The notes: a model not told the origin generated them from the sequence alone. DNA of 64,000 nucleotides from Pseudoroseomonas aestuarii (GCF_042651065.1 NZ_JBHSCH010000012.1:1-64000); one strand, 5' to 3'; shown: positions 51,618-60,943, counted from the first letter of the stretch. Program-made: numbers and translations.

Positions 51618-53114
51618 ATGGGCAGAAGACGGATCCTGGCAGGCGGCATCGCGCAGGAATCGCACAGCTTCAACCCGGTGCCGACGGGGCGGGAGCGCTT
51701 CAACATCCAGTCCGGCGCCGCCGCCATCGCCGGCGCGCGGGGCAGCAACTCGCTGCTCGGCGGCATCCTGGACGCGGCGGCCGAGGCGGATGTCGAGGTC
51801 ATCGTGCCGACGCTGTTCCGCGCCCAGTCCGGCGGCCCGGTGGAGGATGCGGTCTTCGCCGAGATGCGCGACATCCTGTGCGACGCGGCGCGGCGCGGCG
51901 ATTTCGACGCCATCGTCCTGCCGCTGCATGGCGGCATGCTGACGCCGACGCTGCACGACCCCGAGGGCGCGCTGATGACGGCGCTGCGCGCCATCACCGG
52001 CCCGGAGCTGCCGATGACGGCGGCCTTCGACCTGCACGCCCATGTCACGCCCGAGATCCTCGACACCTGCGACCTGCTGGCCGGCTACCTGACCAACCCG
52101 CATGGCGACCAGGGGGCCACCGGCCGCCGCGCCACCCGCGCCGCGCTCGACATCCTCTCGGGCCGGCTGCGCCCGGTGCTCTCCGCCGTGCATGTGCCGA
52201 TGCTGACGCTCGGCAACGACCGCACCGACGAGGAGCCGCTGCAGGGCCTGCAGGCCCGCGCGCGGGCGGCGGTGGAGAGCGGCGCCGCCTATGACGTCTC
52301 GATCTTCAACGCGCAGCAGTTCCTCGACGTGCCGGGGCTGGGGCAGTGGGTGCTCGCCTATGGCAACGGCCGCGATGCCGCGCCGGACGCCCTGGCCCTG
52401 GACCTGGCGCAGAGCCTGTGGGACCAGCGCCGGGCGCTGATCGGCACCTATCCCTCGCTGGACTCCTGCCTGGACCGGGCGGAGCAGGGTACGCCCCGGC
52501 CGCTGATCCTGGGCGACCAGGGCGACCGCGTGGCCGGCGGCGGCCCCGGCGACAGCACCCATGTCCTGCGCGCCCTGCTGGCCCGGCCGAAGCTGCCGCC
52601 CTCCGTCGTGCCGCTGACCGACCCCGAGGCGGTGCGCGCCTGCCACGCCGCCGGCCAGGGCGCCCGCGTGACCCTGACGGTCGGCGGCCGCCATTCCACC
52701 GTGGCGCCGCCGCTGGAGGTGACCGGCGAGGTGCTGGGCCTCGGCACCGAGGCCCATATCACCTATGACGGCCCGGCCGATGCCGGCTACAAGGCGCGGC
52801 TCGGCGCCTATGCCCTGCTCGGCCTGGGCAATGTGCAGGTGCTGCTGACCGACCAGCCCTATTCCTACCTCGACCCCGACTATTTCCGCGCCATGGGGGT
52901 GGACCCGGCGCGGATGGGCGTGGTCGTCACCCGCTCCGGCTACCACTTCACGCTGAACTTCGCGGCGACCGGCGAGTGCATCACCGTCGACACGCCGGGC
53001 ATGACCTCCTACCGGGTGCAGGAGCTGCCCTTCACCGTGGCACGCCCCTTCTTCCCGCTCGACGAGATGGACTTCGCCCCGGCCCTGCACGCGCATCGCA
53101 GCCGGGCCGGCTAG
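51618..53114 (+). CDS. M81 family metallopeptidase (MlrC-like)
   Basis: A 498-residue enzyme. It starts ILAGGIAQESHSFNP, and has LPLHGGMLTP and AAFDLHAHVTPE; the Glu, Asp and His residues in these are the likely zinc ligands of the family. The C-terminal domain (about 300-498) contains VGGRHSTVAPP. MlrC cleaves the linear tetrapeptide from microcystin in one group, but most members are unstudied and are found beside peptide or amide transporters. Here it lies beside orphan peptide-binding proteins. Confidence 0.9.
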   Translation: MGRRRILAGGIAQESHSFNPVPTGRERFNIQSGAAAIAGARGSNSLLGGILDAAAEADVEVIVPTLFRAQSGGPVEDAVFAEMRDILCDAARRGDFDAIVLPLHGGMLTPTLHDPEGALMTALRAITGPELPMTAAFDLHAHVTPEILDTCDLLAGYLTNPHGDQGATGRRATRAALDILSGRLRPVLSAVHVPMLTLGNDRTDEEPLQGLQARARAAVESGAAYDVSIFNAQQFLDVPGLGQWVLAYGNGRDAAPDALALDLAQSLWDQRRALIGTYPSLDSCLDRAEQGTPRPLILGDQGDRVAGGGPGDSTHVLRALLARPKLPPSVVPLTDPEAVRACHAAGQGARVTLTVGGRHSTVAPPLEVTGEVLGLGTEAHITYDGPADAGYKARLGAYALLGLGNVQVLLTDQPYSYLDPDYFRAMGVDPARMGVVVTRSGYHFTLNFAATGECITVDTPGMTSYRVQELPFTVARPFFPLDEMDFAPALHAHRSRAG

Positions 53115-53153
53115 GCCCGGCCCGCCGCGGGCTCAGCGCATCAGCCCGCGGCG
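53101..53153. terminator. Two GC hairpins between convergent genes
   Basis: GCCGGGCC/GGCCCGGC (53101-53108 and 53114-53121) covers the M81 stop. CGCCGCGGGCT/AGCCCGCGGCG (53123-53133 and 53143-53153) covers the stop of the convergent hydrolase. There are no T-runs; this is probably a bidirectional ending. Confidence 0.4.
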
Positions 53154-54191
53154 CTCCATCCAGCTCTGGATGCGCGCGGCGACCTCGTCGCTGTTGCGGT
53201 CCATCATCAGCATATGGCTGTTGCCGCGCACCCCCTCGGCGGGAAGGTCCAGGATGTCGGCCGTGCCGCCGGCATCGCGGATGGCGCCGGCCCAGCGCTC
53301 GACATTGCCGCGGATGCGCTGCCAGAAGGGCGAGTCCCCGAAATGGTCGCCCCAGACGATCAGGTGCGGCACGTCCTTCAGCGGCGAAGCGTCGGTCATC
53401 GCGGAGGGCGTGCCGGACGGCTCGATGGCGACCACCGCCCGCACCTTGCCGGGCGCCGCCAGCGCGGCGTTGAAGGCGAAGTTGCCGCCCTGGCTGTGCA
53501 CGACGATGACGCAGGGGCAGACCTTCTCCACATAGTCGTTGTAGGCCGCCTGGATCTGGCTGTCGGTGGTCGACCAGCGCGGCACCGACTGCCGCGCGAA
53601 GGCATCCCACGCCGCGACCGGAAAGAGGGTGTCCGGAAAGGCCTTGCGGCGGGCGGGGTCGCGGCTCCAGCCCTCCTGCGGGCCGACGCGGAACAGGCCC
53701 CAGCCCTCGCCCATGGTGCGGAAGACCGGCTCGCCGGCGAAGATCTCCGGGTAACGGGCCCAGCCCGCCCGGCCGCGCTCCACCGCGTCGCTGACATAGA
53801 CGTCGTGGCCCTGCCGCAGGAAGTACATCTGCCAGCCCGGCCGCCCGTCGGGCGTCGTCTCCCAGGTGACGCCGGTCAGCCCGCCGCCATGCCAGAGCAG
53901 GAGGGGCTGGCGCGCGCGCGGCGCCGCCAGCTTCACATACTGCGCGTACATCCCCTCGACCATGAACTCCCCATTGGGATCGACCCGGATGGGCGGCGCG
54001 CCGGGGGAGGGCACCATCTCGCGCACCGGCATCCCGTCCAGCGCGCGGACCCGGCCGCCGACATGCAGGCTGCCGATCTCGCGCACCTGCAGCGGCGGGG
54101 CGGAGGTGGGCGGGGTGGCGGTGGAGGGAGTCTGGGCCTGCGCGGCGCCGATGCCGAGCGCGAGCGCGAGAACGGCCAGGTGATGCTTCAA
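53133..54191 (-). CDS. Secreted alpha/beta hydrolase
   Basis: A 352-residue exported enzyme. A TTG start (LKHHLAVLALALGIGAAQAQ) is chosen because GGGAGGAAAGACG precedes it at ideal spacing and the signal peptide follows at once; no ATG lies in that region. Cleavage is after AQA. The nucleophile elbow is VVHSQGG (GxSxG-like, HSQGG), and LLLWHGGGLTG is the oxyanion strand; the late SHML supplies the His. The substrate is unknown, an ester or lactone in the periplasm. It is convergent with the M81 gene and divergent from a second binding protein across an IclR-type palindrome. Confidence 0.85.
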   Translation of the reverse strand: MKHHLAVLALALGIGAAQAQTPSTATPPTSAPPLQVREIGSLHVGGRVRALDGMPVREMVPSPGAPPIRVDPNGEFMVEGMYAQYVKLAAPRARQPLLLWHGGGLTGVTWETTPDGRPGWQMYFLRQGHDVYVSDAVERGRAGWARYPEIFAGEPVFRTMGEGWGLFRVGPQEGWSRDPARRKAFPDTLFPVAAWDAFARQSVPRWSTTDSQIQAAYNDYVEKVCPCVIVVHSQGGNFAFNAALAAPGKVRAVVAIEPSGTPSAMTDASPLKDVPHLIVWGDHFGDSPFWQRIRGNVERWAGAIRDAGGTADILDLPAEGVRGNSHMLMMDRNSDEVAARIQSWMERRGLMR

Positions 54192-54291
54192 CGTCTTTCC
54201 TCCCGGTTGCCTTGGGGCGGAGGCTAGCAGCGCCGCCGGCGGGGCGGGAGCCCGGCGCCGCTCACCCCTGCGTGCCCGGCGCGGCGCCGCA

Positions 54292-54308
54292 ATTCCGGCG
54301 AGCGGAAT
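54292..54308. promoter_or_regulatory. IclR-type palindrome ATTCCG-N5-CGGAAT
   Basis: A perfect inverted repeat ATTCCG-gcgag-CGGAAT in the divergent promoter between the secreted hydrolase (101 bases away) and the second binding-protein gene (140 bases away). The core TTCCG-N5-CGGAA recurs at 57652-57666. Confidence 0.6.
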
Positions 54309-54447
54309 CGCCGCCTTGCGGCGGAGGGACCCGCATGACCCATACTTCGTTCCGCTGCCCCACCGGCACCGCGCCGCTCCGCCGGCCAGGGCGCGCCGGA
54401 TGGCGCGCCAGGGGGGCCAGACGCACAAGCATCCGGGGAGTTGCTTC

Positions 54448-56049
54448 ATGACAGACGAACCCGTCCGTGTCCGCGGACCCTTCGCCCGCATCGGCGCCGC
54501 GGCCTGTGGCGCCCTGCTCCTCGCCGCGCCGGCCGTGGCCGAGACGCTGCGGATCGGCGTGGGCGCGCCCGCCACCTCGCTCGACCCGCATTTCCACAAC
54601 AACGGGCCGAACAACGCCCTGACCATGCACCTGTTCGACCGGCTGGTGGAGCGCGACGCGCGCGCCCGGCCGCAGCCCTCGCTGGCCGAGAGCTGGACGC
54701 AGCTCTCCCCCACGCTGTGGGAGTTCCGGCTGCGCCGCGACGCGACCTGGCATGATGGCCGCCCCTTCACCGCCGACGACGTGCTGTTCAGCTTCGAGCG
54801 CGCGCCGGCTGTGCCGAACAGCCCGGGCGGCTTCGGCGCCTTCCTGCGCATGATCGCGCGCGCCGAGGCGGTGGACGCGCACACGCTGCGGCTGCACACG
54901 CGCCAGCCGCACCCGCTGCTGCCGGTCGATCTCGGCTCGGTCAGCATCATCGCCCGCCATGCCGCCTCCGGCGCCGGCACCGAGGACTTCAATGCCGGCC
55001 GCGCCACCATCGGCACCGGCCCCTACCGCCTGGGCGAGTACCGCGCCGGCAGCGCCGCCGTGCTGCTGCGCAACGACGCCTACTGGGGCGGCGCCGAGCC
55101 GTGGAGCCGCGTCGACTACCGCTTCCTGCCGAATGACGGCGCGCGCACCGCCGCGCTGCTCGCCGGCGATGTCGACCTGATCGACCAGATCCCCACCAGC
55201 GACCTGGCGCGGCTGCGGCGCGACCCCGGCGTGACCGTCAGCGAAGTGGCCAGCCTGCGGACGATGTTCCTGGCCCCCGTCTACTCGATCGACGGCAACC
55301 ATCCGCAGGTGACCGACCATGCCGGCCGTCCGCTGCCGGAGAACCCGTTCCGCGACCCCCGGGTGCGCAAGGCACTGTCCATGGCCATCCAGCGGGACGC
55401 GCTGGCCGAGCGCGTGATGGAGGGCGCGGCGCGGCCCACGGGGCAGTGGCTGCCGGAGGGCGCCTTCGGCTACAACCCGGCCGTGCAGCCGACGCCCTAC
55501 GATCCGGAGGCCGCCAAGGCCCTGCTGGCCGAGGCCGGCTATCCCGAGGGCTTCCGCCTCACCATCGCCACGCCGAACGACCGCTGGCCGAACGATGCCC
55601 GCCTCAGCCAGGCCGTGGCGCAGATGTGGACCCGCATCGGCGTCCGCAGCGGGGTGGAGGCGCTGCCCTACGCCGCCTTCGTGCCGCGCCGCACCCGGCA
55701 GGAGCTGCCGATGCAGATGGCCGCCTGGGGCAGTTCCACCGGCGAGGCGATCAACTACCTCGTCTCCATCGCCGGCACCTACGACCGCGCGCGGCTGAGC
55801 GGCGCGGCCAACATGTGGCGCTACTCCGACCCGAAGCTGGACGAGATGACGGCCAGGGCCGCCGCCACGCTGGACGATGCCGGGCGCGAGGCGCTGCTGC
55901 GCGAGGCGGTGGCCTACTACGCCGAGACCATGCCCTACATCCAGCTGGTGCAGCTCACCACCAGCTGGGGCGTGCGCAAGGGCCTGACCCATGAGCCGCG
56001 GATGGACGAGCGCACCGTGGCCATGGGCGTCCGGCCGGCGCCGCGCTGA
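54448..56049 (+). CDS. ABC-type peptide/oligopeptide substrate-binding protein
   Basis: A 533-residue SBP_bac_5 receptor. The leader MTDEPVRVRGPFARIGAAAC GALLLAAPAVAE is Sec-type, cleaved after AVA. The family marks LWEFRLRRDATWHDGRPFTA, IGTGPYRLGEY and RVRKALSMAIQRDAL are clear. ATG 54448 is used because the leader begins there. As with the 49.1 kb gene, no ABC permease genes are present. Set among a hydrolase, an amidase and IclR. Confidence 0.9.
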   Translation: MTDEPVRVRGPFARIGAAACGALLLAAPAVAETLRIGVGAPATSLDPHFHNNGPNNALTMHLFDRLVERDARARPQPSLAESWTQLSPTLWEFRLRRDATWHDGRPFTADDVLFSFERAPAVPNSPGGFGAFLRMIARAEAVDAHTLRLHTRQPHPLLPVDLGSVSIIARHAASGAGTEDFNAGRATIGTGPYRLGEYRAGSAAVLLRNDAYWGGAEPWSRVDYRFLPNDGARTAALLAGDVDLIDQIPTSDLARLRRDPGVTVSEVASLRTMFLAPVYSIDGNHPQVTDHAGRPLPENPFRDPRVRKALSMAIQRDALAERVMEGAARPTGQWLPEGAFGYNPAVQPTPYDPEAAKALLAEAGYPEGFRLTIATPNDRWPNDARLSQAVAQMWTRIGVRSGVEALPYAAFVPRRTRQELPMQMAAWGSSTGEAINYLVSIAGTYDRARLSGAANMWRYSDPKLDEMTARAAATLDDAGREALLREAVAYYAETMPYIQLVQLTTSWGVRKGLTHEPRMDERTVAMGVRPAPR

Positions 56050-56082
56050 GGCCCCAGCCGGGCCCCGGCCCCGGCTGCCGTC

Positions 56083-57489
56083 TCAGGCCATGACCGGCCG
56101 CAGCGTCTCCAGCAGCCAGCGGGCGAGCGCCGTGGTGCGGGCATCCATGTGCGGCTGGCCGATGAGCTGGATGCCCATGGGCAGGCCGTGGACGCTGGCC
56201 AGCGGCACCGTCACCGCCGGCACGCCCAGCGCCGAGGTCGCGGCGTTGTAGGCGATGTCGCCGGTCGGGCGCGGATGGAGCGGCTGGCCGGGCACGTCCC
56301 CCGCCCAGGCGGGGGCGGGGCCGGGGGAGGCGGGGGCGATCAGCGCGTCCGCCAGCGGGGCGAGGGCGGCCATGTGGCGCCGCGCCTCCTCCCGTTGCAG
56401 CAGGCGCAGCCGGTAGCGCTCCAGGTCCATCCCCTCGCCGACGGCGTGCCGGCGCCGCAGCCGCTCGCTGACGCCCTCCGGCGACTGCGCCAGCAGGCTG
56501 CGGATCGTGCTGAGGTTCTCGAAGGCGCAGATCTCGTTGGTCATCGCCCGGGCATCGGCGATGCTGCGCTCGAAGGCCTCGATCCAGGGATGGTCGCCGC
56601 GCTCCAGGATCTCGACGCCGGCCGCGCGTAGCTGCGCCAGGATCTCCGCGAAGGCGCCGCGCGCGGCATCGTCCAGCATGGCCCAGCCCTCGGCCTGCAG
56701 CACGGCCAGCCGCGCCGGGCGGGCGGCGGCGGGTGGCGTGGCGGGGCCGAACAGGCCGGGCATGCCCGGGTCGCCGCCGACGCGGCGGGCGATCTCGATG
56801 GCCACCTGCCACATGTCCTGCGCGGCATTGGCGTGCACGCCCGCCGTGGCCTGGGAGAGGCCCTGCCGCTCGCCACGGTTGATCGCCCCCTGGGTCGGCT
56901 TCAGCGCGACATTGCCGCAATAGCTGGCGGGGCGGATGATGGAGCCGCCCACCTGGGTGCCGATCGCCGCCGGGACCATGCCCGCCCCCACCGCCGCCGC
57001 CGAGCCGGAGGAGGAGCCGCCCGGGGTGTGGCCGGGGTGGAAGGGGTTGGTGGTGGGGCCAGGCTCCGACATGCCGAGCTCGGTGGTGACCGTCTTGCCG
57101 AGGATGACCGCGCCGGCCGCCCGCAGCGCCTGGATCATCGCCGCGTCGTGCTTCGGGAAGTGGCCGCGATAGGCGGCGCAGCCCATCTGCGTCGGCATGT
57201 CGCGGGTGGCGATCAGGTCCTTGATGCCGATCGGCATGCCGTCGATGGCCGAGAGCGGGTGCCCGGCGCGCCAGCGCGCGGTGCTGGCATCGGCCGCCTC
57301 CCGCGCCCCGGCCTCGTTCAGCACGACCCAGGCCCGGACCACCGACTCCCGCGCAGCGATGGTCTCCAGGCAGCGCTCCAGATAGGCGCGCGGCGTGTCC
57401 GTGCCGGCCTGGAAGCCGGGCACCGCGTCGTGGAAGGTCGGCGCGATGCGCTGCCGGGCGTCGTACCGGGCCGGCTGGGGGTCCGCCAT
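56083..57489 (-). CDS. Amidase (amidase-signature family)
   Basis: A 468-residue amidohydrolase. The catalytic triad is visible: Lys in MPIGIKDLIAT, Ser in PGGSSSGSAAAVGAG and the nucleophile Ser in GTQVGGSIIRPASYCG. It cleaves an unidentified amide to ammonia and an acid in the cytoplasm. The ATG follows GAGGAGGAGCCTCC. It is convergent with the binding-protein gene and downstream of iclR, with an IclR-type palindrome in the gap. Confidence 0.93.
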   Translation of the reverse strand: MADPQPARYDARQRIAPTFHDAVPGFQAGTDTPRAYLERCLETIAARESVVRAWVVLNEAGAREAADASTARWRAGHPLSAIDGMPIGIKDLIATRDMPTQMGCAAYRGHFPKHDAAMIQALRAAGAVILGKTVTTELGMSEPGPTTNPFHPGHTPGGSSSGSAAAVGAGMVPAAIGTQVGGSIIRPASYCGNVALKPTQGAINRGERQGLSQATAGVHANAAQDMWQVAIEIARRVGGDPGMPGLFGPATPPAAARPARLAVLQAEGWAMLDDAARGAFAEILAQLRAAGVEILERGDHPWIEAFERSIADARAMTNEICAFENLSTIRSLLAQSPEGVSERLRRRHAVGEGMDLERYRLRLLQREEARRHMAALAPLADALIAPASPGPAPAWAGDVPGQPLHPRPTGDIAYNAATSALGVPAVTVPLASVHGLPMGIQLIGQPHMDARTTALARWLLETLRPVMA

Positions 57490-57651
57490 GGAGGCTCCTC
57501 CTCGATCAGGGGCGCGGGCGCGCCGCGCGGCAGGGGGCAGCCATGCAGCCCTGGTCGCGGCCATCGGGCACCGCCCCGCGCCGGGTGGGTGGATGGTGCG
57601 CAGACGCTAGGGGCGGGCGATGGGCACGGGCAATGCCGGGCGCCGCCCGGG

Positions 57652-57666
57652 TTCCGCCCAGCGGAA
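57652..57666. promoter_or_regulatory. IclR-type palindrome TTCCG-N5-CGGAA
   Basis: TTCCG-cccag-CGGAA lies 8 bases beyond the iclR stop and 163 bases upstream of the amidase start, sharing both arms and spacing with 54292-54308. Confidence 0.6.
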
Positions 57667-57673
57667 TGCGGGC

Positions 57674-58531
57674 TCAGCCGCGGGCCGGCGGCGCCGGCTG
57701 GTACCCGTTCATGCGCGACAGGGCGGCGGCGCGCTGGGTCAGCAGCCGGGCGAAGCGTTCCTCATCGGCGGCAGAGAAGCGCGACTGCGGCAGGGTGAGG
57801 CAGAGATCGCCGACGATCTGGCGGCTGGCGCCGAACACCGGCGCCGCCATGCCCACGGCCTCCCGCGTCTGCTCGCCGCGCGTCAGCGCATAGCCGCGGC
57901 GGCGGATGCGGGCCAGCCGGTCGGCCAGCGCGGCGCCGTCGGGGGGCGAGCGGCCGTCGAGCGGCGAGGGCTCGCCACGGCGCAGCACCCGCTCCACCGC
58001 CGAGGGGCCGAGCCAGGCCAGCAGGCACAGCCCGGTCGCGCCCCAGAGCAGGGAGCGGGCACGGTGCATGCGGACCGCGTAGGGCAGGGGCCGGGCCGAG
58101 GCGGCCTTGTCGACGAACATCATGGTCAGGGTCTGGGGCAGCAGCATGCCGAGCATGCAGGTCTCGTCGGTCTCCCGCGCCACCTCCTGGATCACCGGGC
58201 GGGCCAGGCGCAGCACCCCGGCCTTGCGCGCCGCCAGGGCGCCGATCCGGCTGAACTCCCCGCTCACCCGGTAGCGCCGCCCTGGCGTGCGCTCGACCAG
58301 CCCCGCCGCCACGAGCTGGTCGAGCAGGCGGTGCACGGTGCTCGGCGCCAGGGCGAGCTGCCCGGCGAGGTCCTTGATGGACAGGCTCTCCCCGCCCTCG
58401 GCGAAGGCCCGCAGCAGCGCCACGACGCGCGCGACGACGCTGGTTCCGTCCTCGGCCTGCTCCACCGCCTGGGCCACCGCAGCTCCCTCCCCGCCGGGGG
58501 CGGCCGTGGCCGGGGCAGGGGGCTTGACCAT
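57674..58531 (-). CDS. IclR family transcriptional regulator
   Basis: A 285-residue regulator. After 25 flexible residues the HTH (about 28-85) contains LSIKDLAGQLALAPSTVHRL then LDQLVAAGLVE; the effector domain (about 100-275) contains RARSLLWGATGLCLLAWL and GMAAPVFGASRQIVGDLCL. ATG 58531 is used. It lies upstream of the amidase on the same strand, with two matching palindromes nearby, so it probably regulates the amidase, hydrolase and binding protein. Confidence 0.88.
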   Translation of the reverse strand: MVKPPAPATAAPGGEGAAVAQAVEQAEDGTSVVARVVALLRAFAEGGESLSIKDLAGQLALAPSTVHRLLDQLVAAGLVERTPGRRYRVSGEFSRIGALAARKAGVLRLARPVIQEVARETDETCMLGMLLPQTLTMMFVDKAASARPLPYAVRMHRARSLLWGATGLCLLAWLGPSAVERVLRRGEPSPLDGRSPPDGAALADRLARIRRRGYALTRGEQTREAVGMAAPVFGASRQIVGDLCLTLPQSRFSAADEERFARLLTQRAAALSRMNGYQPAPPARG

Positions 58532-58636
58532 ACCGGCTTCGTCGCGCGCCCCGCACCCCGCCCGGACCGGCCCGTCCCGGCGCCACGGAAGTAGACCGTG
58601 GCGGCCGCCGGATTTCAATGCCGGCCTTCCGCCCCC

Positions 58637-59347
58637 TCAGAGCGAGAGGGCGAAGCCGAGCCGGCCGGCGGCGTTGTGGATGTGCGCCGCCATGGCCTGG
58701 CGGGCCGCCTCCGGCAGGCCGGCGATGATCGCCTCGTGGATGGCGGCGTGCTCGGCGAGGGTGACGGCGATGACCGACGACACCGTGCTGCCGGGGCGCG
58801 TGCGGGCGACCATGATGGTCTCGCGGATCTGGTCCGACAGGAAGCTCACCACGCGGGCGATCTGGTCGTTGCCGGCGGCGCGGGCGACGGCGCGGTGGAA
58901 GTCGAGATCCGCGTCCACCCCGGCCGAATCTCCCTCCACCTCGCGCTCCATGTGGCGGAAGGCTTCGGTGATGGCGGCGATGCCCTCTGCGGTCCGCCGC
59001 GCCGCCGCCAGCCCGGCCGTCTGGATCTCGAGGAGCGCGCGCAGCTCGAAGAGGTTGCGGAAGGTCGTGCCGTCCTGCAGCGCCTCGGCGTCGAAGCGCA
59101 GCACGCCGGTGCCCTGGCGGCGGACGACGAAGGCGCCGACCCCCTGGCGCGACTGCACCAGCCCGTCGGCGCGCAGGCGCGAGACCGCCTCGCGCACCAC
59201 GTTGCGGCTGACGCCATAGGCCTCGGCCAGCGCCTGCTCGGCCGGCAGGCGCTCCCCCGGCTTCCAGCGCCCCTCGGCGATGCCGGCGGCCACCAGCTCG
59301 GCGATGCGGGAGGGTAGCTGGGGCGGGCGGCTGACGCGTTCGCTCAT
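58637..59347 (-). CDS. GntR family transcriptional regulator, FCD domain
   Basis: A 236-residue regulator. Winged helix: LPAEQALAEAYGVSRNVVRE then AVSRLRADGLVQSRQGVGAF; FCD domain about 90-225 with DLDFHRAVARAAGNDQI and EHAAIHEAIIAGLPE. Its ATG overlaps the stop of the FAD-dehydrogenase (ATGA), so it is the second gene of that operon. A TTGT-N3-ACAA site lies in the divergent promoter upstream. Confidence 0.9.
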   Translation of the reverse strand: MSERVSRPPQLPSRIAELVAAGIAEGRWKPGERLPAEQALAEAYGVSRNVVREAVSRLRADGLVQSRQGVGAFVVRRQGTGVLRFDAEALQDGTTFRNLFELRALLEIQTAGLAAARRTAEGIAAITEAFRHMEREVEGDSAGVDADLDFHRAVARAAGNDQIARVVSFLSDQIRETIMVARTRPGSTVSSVIAVTLAEHAAIHEAIIAGLPEAARQAMAAHIHNAAGRLGFALSL

Positions 59348-60771
59348 GATCCGTCCCCGGCGAGGAGGCGCCCCGGGCTCATGCATCCCCGCGGGTCGAG
59401 GGCCGATTTGATGCCATGCAGCAGATCGCGGTCAACGGCGCCCAGCCTTCGCAGGAACGGCTCCCGCTTGACCCGGCCGATGCCGTGCTCGGCGCTGATC
59501 GAGCCGCCGAAGCGGTCCACCAGGGCGAAGACCAACTCCTCCGCCCGGTGCAGCAGCGCATCCTGCGCGTCGTCGTCCAGGCCGGGCGGCGGCAGCACGT
59601 TGTAGTGGACATTGCCGTCCCCGACATGGCCATAGGCCACCGGCAGGGCCTCCGGCAGATGCGTGGCCATGGCGGCGTCCGCCTCGCGCATGAAATCCGG
59701 CAGGCAGGAGATCGGGATCGACACGTCGGTGCGCAGGTGCCGGCCACGGCGGTGCTGCGCCTCCACCAGATCCTCGCGCAGGCGCCAGAATCCGGCGGCC
59801 TGCGCCCGGCTCATGGCCACCGCGCCGTCGAGGATGGCGCCCCGCTCCAGGCAGCCGCCCAGGAACTGCTCCATCAGCGCGGCGAGGTCGACCAGCCCGC
59901 TGGCCGAGGCCTCCATCAGCACATAGACCGGCGCCGGCGCCTCCAGCGGCTCGCGCAGGGCGGGGTGGGCCTCGAGGGTGATCTCGATGCAGCGGCGGGG
60001 CAGCAGCTCGAAGGCGGAGAGCAGGTCGGAAAGCTCGCGGCGCGCGGCGGCGTAGAGCCGCATGGCGTCGGAGACGGATGCCAGGCCGAGCATGGCGGTC
60101 TGCACTTGGCCGGGGCGGGGAAACAGCTTCAGCGCCGCCGCGGTGACGATGCCGAGCGTCCCCTCGGAGCCGATGAAGAGCTGCTTCAGGTCGTAGCCGG
60201 TGTTGTTCTTGCGCAGGCTGCGCAGGCCGTTCCAGACGCGCCCGTCCGGCAGCACCACCTCCAGCCCGAGCACCAGGTCGCGCGCCATGCCGTAGCGCAG
60301 CACGTTCACCCCGCCGGCATTGGTGGCGACGTTGCCGCCGATCTGGCAGCTCCCCTGCGCGCCGAGCGAGAGCGGGAAGTGCAGGTCGTGTTCCTCGGCG
60401 GCGCGGTGCAGCCTCTCCAGCACGCAGCCGGCCTCGGCCACCATGCTGAAGTTCAGCGGGTCGACCGAGCGGATGCGGTCGAGCCGCTCGAGGCTGATGA
60501 CAAGCTCCCGGCCCTCCGGCGAGGGCACGGCACCGCCGACCAGCCCGGTATGGCCGCCCTGCGGCACCATGGGGATGCCGGCCTCGGCGCAGAGGCCGAC
60601 GAGCCGTGCCAGATGCCCGACGCTGCCCGGGCGCGCCACGGCCAGCGGCCGGCCGCTGAGGTCGCCGGACCAGTCGCGGCTGTAGCGCGCCATCTGTTCG
60701 GGCGCGGTCAGCAGCCCCTGTTCCCCGAGCAGTTCCCGCAAACGGTTGATCATGCCACCGCCAGTCTCCAA
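59344..60771 (-). CDS. FAD-linked oxidoreductase (D-2-hydroxyacid dehydrogenase type)
   Basis: A 475-residue flavoprotein of the FAD_binding_4/FAD-oxidase_C type (GlcD, D-lactate or D-2-hydroxyglutarate dehydrogenase). PQGGHTGLVGG, GGNVATNAGGVNVLRYGMAR and GSEGTLGIVT bind FAD; the C-terminus has YGHVGDGNVHYNV and SAEHGIGR. A TTG start at 60771 has AGGAGGG seven bases upstream; an ATG at 60753 is an alternative. It oxidises a 2-hydroxyacid. It shares the divergent promoter with the fusion-gene operon. Confidence 0.9.
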   Translation of the reverse strand: METGGGMINRLRELLGEQGLLTAPEQMARYSRDWSGDLSGRPLAVARPGSVGHLARLVGLCAEAGIPMVPQGGHTGLVGGAVPSPEGRELVISLERLDRIRSVDPLNFSMVAEAGCVLERLHRAAEEHDLHFPLSLGAQGSCQIGGNVATNAGGVNVLRYGMARDLVLGLEVVLPDGRVWNGLRSLRKNNTGYDLKQLFIGSEGTLGIVTAAALKLFPRPGQVQTAMLGLASVSDAMRLYAAARRELSDLLSAFELLPRRCIEITLEAHPALREPLEAPAPVYVLMEASASGLVDLAALMEQFLGGCLERGAILDGAVAMSRAQAAGFWRLREDLVEAQHRRGRHLRTDVSIPISCLPDFMREADAAMATHLPEALPVAYGHVGDGNVHYNVLPPPGLDDDAQDALLHRAEELVFALVDRFGGSISAEHGIGRVKREPFLRRLGAVDRDLLHGIKSALDPRGCMSPGRLLAGDGS

Positions 60772-60845
60772 CGAGCGACCCTCCTGTCGTGCCGGCCCGG
60801 AATACCGCGCCAGCCGGGATCATGGATATCCGGCCTGGAATGAAC

Positions 60846-60863
60846 TTGTCCAACAATAGGACA
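60846..60863. promoter_or_regulatory. Candidate GntR operator TTGT-cca-ACAA
   Basis: TTGT-CCA-ACAA at 60846-60856, overlapping a TGTCC/GGACA repeat (60847-60863). It is located between the divergent dehydrogenase-GntR operon and the fusion-gene operon. Confidence 0.6.
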
Positions 60864-60943
60864 TGTGCCAGGGTCCAGCAACAAGGAAGACCCGGGCGAG
60901 GCGCCCGGAAGGCCCGCGAGGGCAGGGAAGGAAACGAACGCCG

